Source of the DNA: an uncultured Hungatella sp.
Lineage (GTDB): Bacteria; Bacillota; Clostridia; Lachnospirales; Lachnospiraceae
Reading direction: 5' to 3'
Assembly (NCBI GenBank): GCA_947066955.1
Contig: CAMTAF010000017.1
Coordinates: forward strand, 1 to 42,463
Length of the DNA: 42,463 nucleotides
Below, one piece after another: positions 41,884 through 42,463 of this stretch (positions are counted from its first letter, which is position 1; each line of letters starts with the position of its first letter). The translations under genes and the position numbers were made by a program. The notes under the pieces were generated by a model that was given only the letters and a program-made list of their open reading frames with translations, was not told the DNA's origin and did no database searches.

Positions 41884-42463
41884 ATGAAACAGTATCTTGT
41901 ATTGGATCTGGGAGGGACATTTATCAAATATGCTCTCATGGGGGCTGACGGCACATTTTTGAAACAGGGAAAGACAAAGTCCCCCTTAAGCAGCATGGAA
42001 GACCTTTTGGATGCCATCGAGCCCATTGGCAGGGAGTTTGAGGGGGAGTATGAGGGCGCGGCCGTGTCCATGCCTGGCCGGATTGACACAGAGAACGGGA
42101 TTGCCCACACGGGAGGTTCTTTCCGGTTTATTAAGGACGCCCCTGTGGGACAGTACTTTGAGGAGCGGCTTCATGTTCCGGTGACAGTGGCCAATGACGG
42201 CAAATGCGCCGCCAGCGCCGAGGCGTGGAGCGGGGCTCTGTCCGATGTGGACAACGGGGCCGTGCTGGTGCTGGGAACAGGCATTGGAGGGGGAATTGTG
42301 CTGAATAAGAAAGTCTGGATGGGTAGCACCTTCGGGGCAGGAGAGCTGTCGGTGTTTTCCGCGGACCTTGGGAAGCTGTCGGAAGGGATCCCGGACATTG
42401 GCAAAAACGAGGAGGCGACGTGGACCAGCTACACTTCCACAACTGGTCTTCTCCGGCTTTACG
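41884..42463 (+). CDS. ROK-family sugar kinase/regulator, cut by the window end
   Basis: The first 193 codons of a ROK-family protein: ATP-binding MKQYLVLDLGGTFIKYALM at the N-terminus, VTVANDGKCAASAEAWSG with the catalytic Asp, and VLVLGTGIGGGIVLN. There is no N-terminal helix-turn-helix, so it is a kinase rather than a NagC-type repressor. The zinc motif region lies beyond the window. ATG follows AGGAGAGGAGAGTTTAC. It probably phosphorylates the monosaccharide released by the preceding enzymes. The gene continues past 42463. Confidence 0.88.
   Translation, partial: MKQYLVLDLGGTFIKYALMGADGTFLKQGKTKSPLSSMEDLLDAIEPIGREFEGEYEGAAVSMPGRIDTENGIAHTGGSFRFIKDAPVGQYFEERLHVPVTVANDGKCAASAEAWSGALSDVDNGAVLVLGTGIGGGIVLNKKVWMGSTFGAGELSVFSADLGKLSEGIPDIGKNEEATWTSYTSTTGLLRLY

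Noticed and set aside
1..42463. tRNA or rRNA genes
   Set aside because: No cloverleaf with a TTCGA-type T-arm or rRNA segment was noticed by eye; a dedicated search would be needed to exclude them fully.

Overview
The window comes from a Gram-positive anaerobe of the Firmicutes, most likely a Lachnospiraceae member of the Enterocloster/Hungatella/[Clostridium] clostridioforme type. The grounds are the S10-spc-alpha gene order, a zinc-type S14 (rpsZ), an enlarged L17, an EcfA1-A2-T/truA block directly after rplQ, strong AGGAGG ribosome sites, consensus sigma-A promoters, and a glycan catabolic locus with Cys-type sulfatases. This assignment is inference; no 16S rRNA gene is present.

Region 1 (1-11540) is the spc and alpha ribosomal cluster: rpsQ, rplN, rplX, rplE, rpsZ, rpsH, rplF, rplR, rpsE, rpmD, rplO, secY, adk, map, infA, then a strong promoter with a structured leader and rpmJ, rpsM, rpsK, rpsD, rpoA, rplQ, closed by a terminator. 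Three spacers in it (rpsQ-rplN, rpsZ-rpsH, infA-rpmJ) are unusually long and full of hairpins or tandem repeats.

Region 2 (11541-20992) holds two secreted proteins with cell-wall-binding repeats, each with a signal peptide. The energy module of an ECF vitamin transporter follows (ecfA1, ecfA2, ecfT). After it come a tRNA pseudouridine synthase TruA fused in one frame to a GNAT acetyltransferase region, and a 960-residue TPR protein with a degenerate J-like N-terminus. Region 3 (21000-24068) is a sugar nucleotidyltransferase and a NahK-like sugar kinase that overlap, facing a convergent AraC-type regulator. Region 4 (24069-25290) is the rplM-rpsI operon with a perfect consensus promoter and an L13-type leader hairpin.

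Region 5 (about 25290-28196) is a decayed conjugative or mobilizable element: a doubly deleted ParA, an intact AbiEi/AbiEii toxin-antitoxin pair with its own promoter and palindromic operator, a frameshifted relaxase fragment and a truncated DUF1016 nuclease gene. It ends 14 bases before the start codon of a sensor kinase.

Region 6 (28210-42463) looks like one sugar-use locus. A LytS/YesM-type sensor kinase and an AraC-type response regulator precede a ribose/galactose-type ABC transporter (ATPase, permease, lipoprotein, permease). Two Cys-type sulfatases, a serine esterase, an AEC-family carrier and a ROK-family kinase (cut by the window end) follow. Neither sulfatase nor the esterase has a signal peptide, which suggests that a sulfated, possibly acylated, small glycan is imported intact and then desulfated, deacylated and phosphorylated in the cytoplasm. 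A dispersed hairpin repeat occurs three times (18008, 21072, 36809), each time just upstream of a ribosome binding site; one copy supplies the last 20 or so codons of the TruA-GNAT gene.
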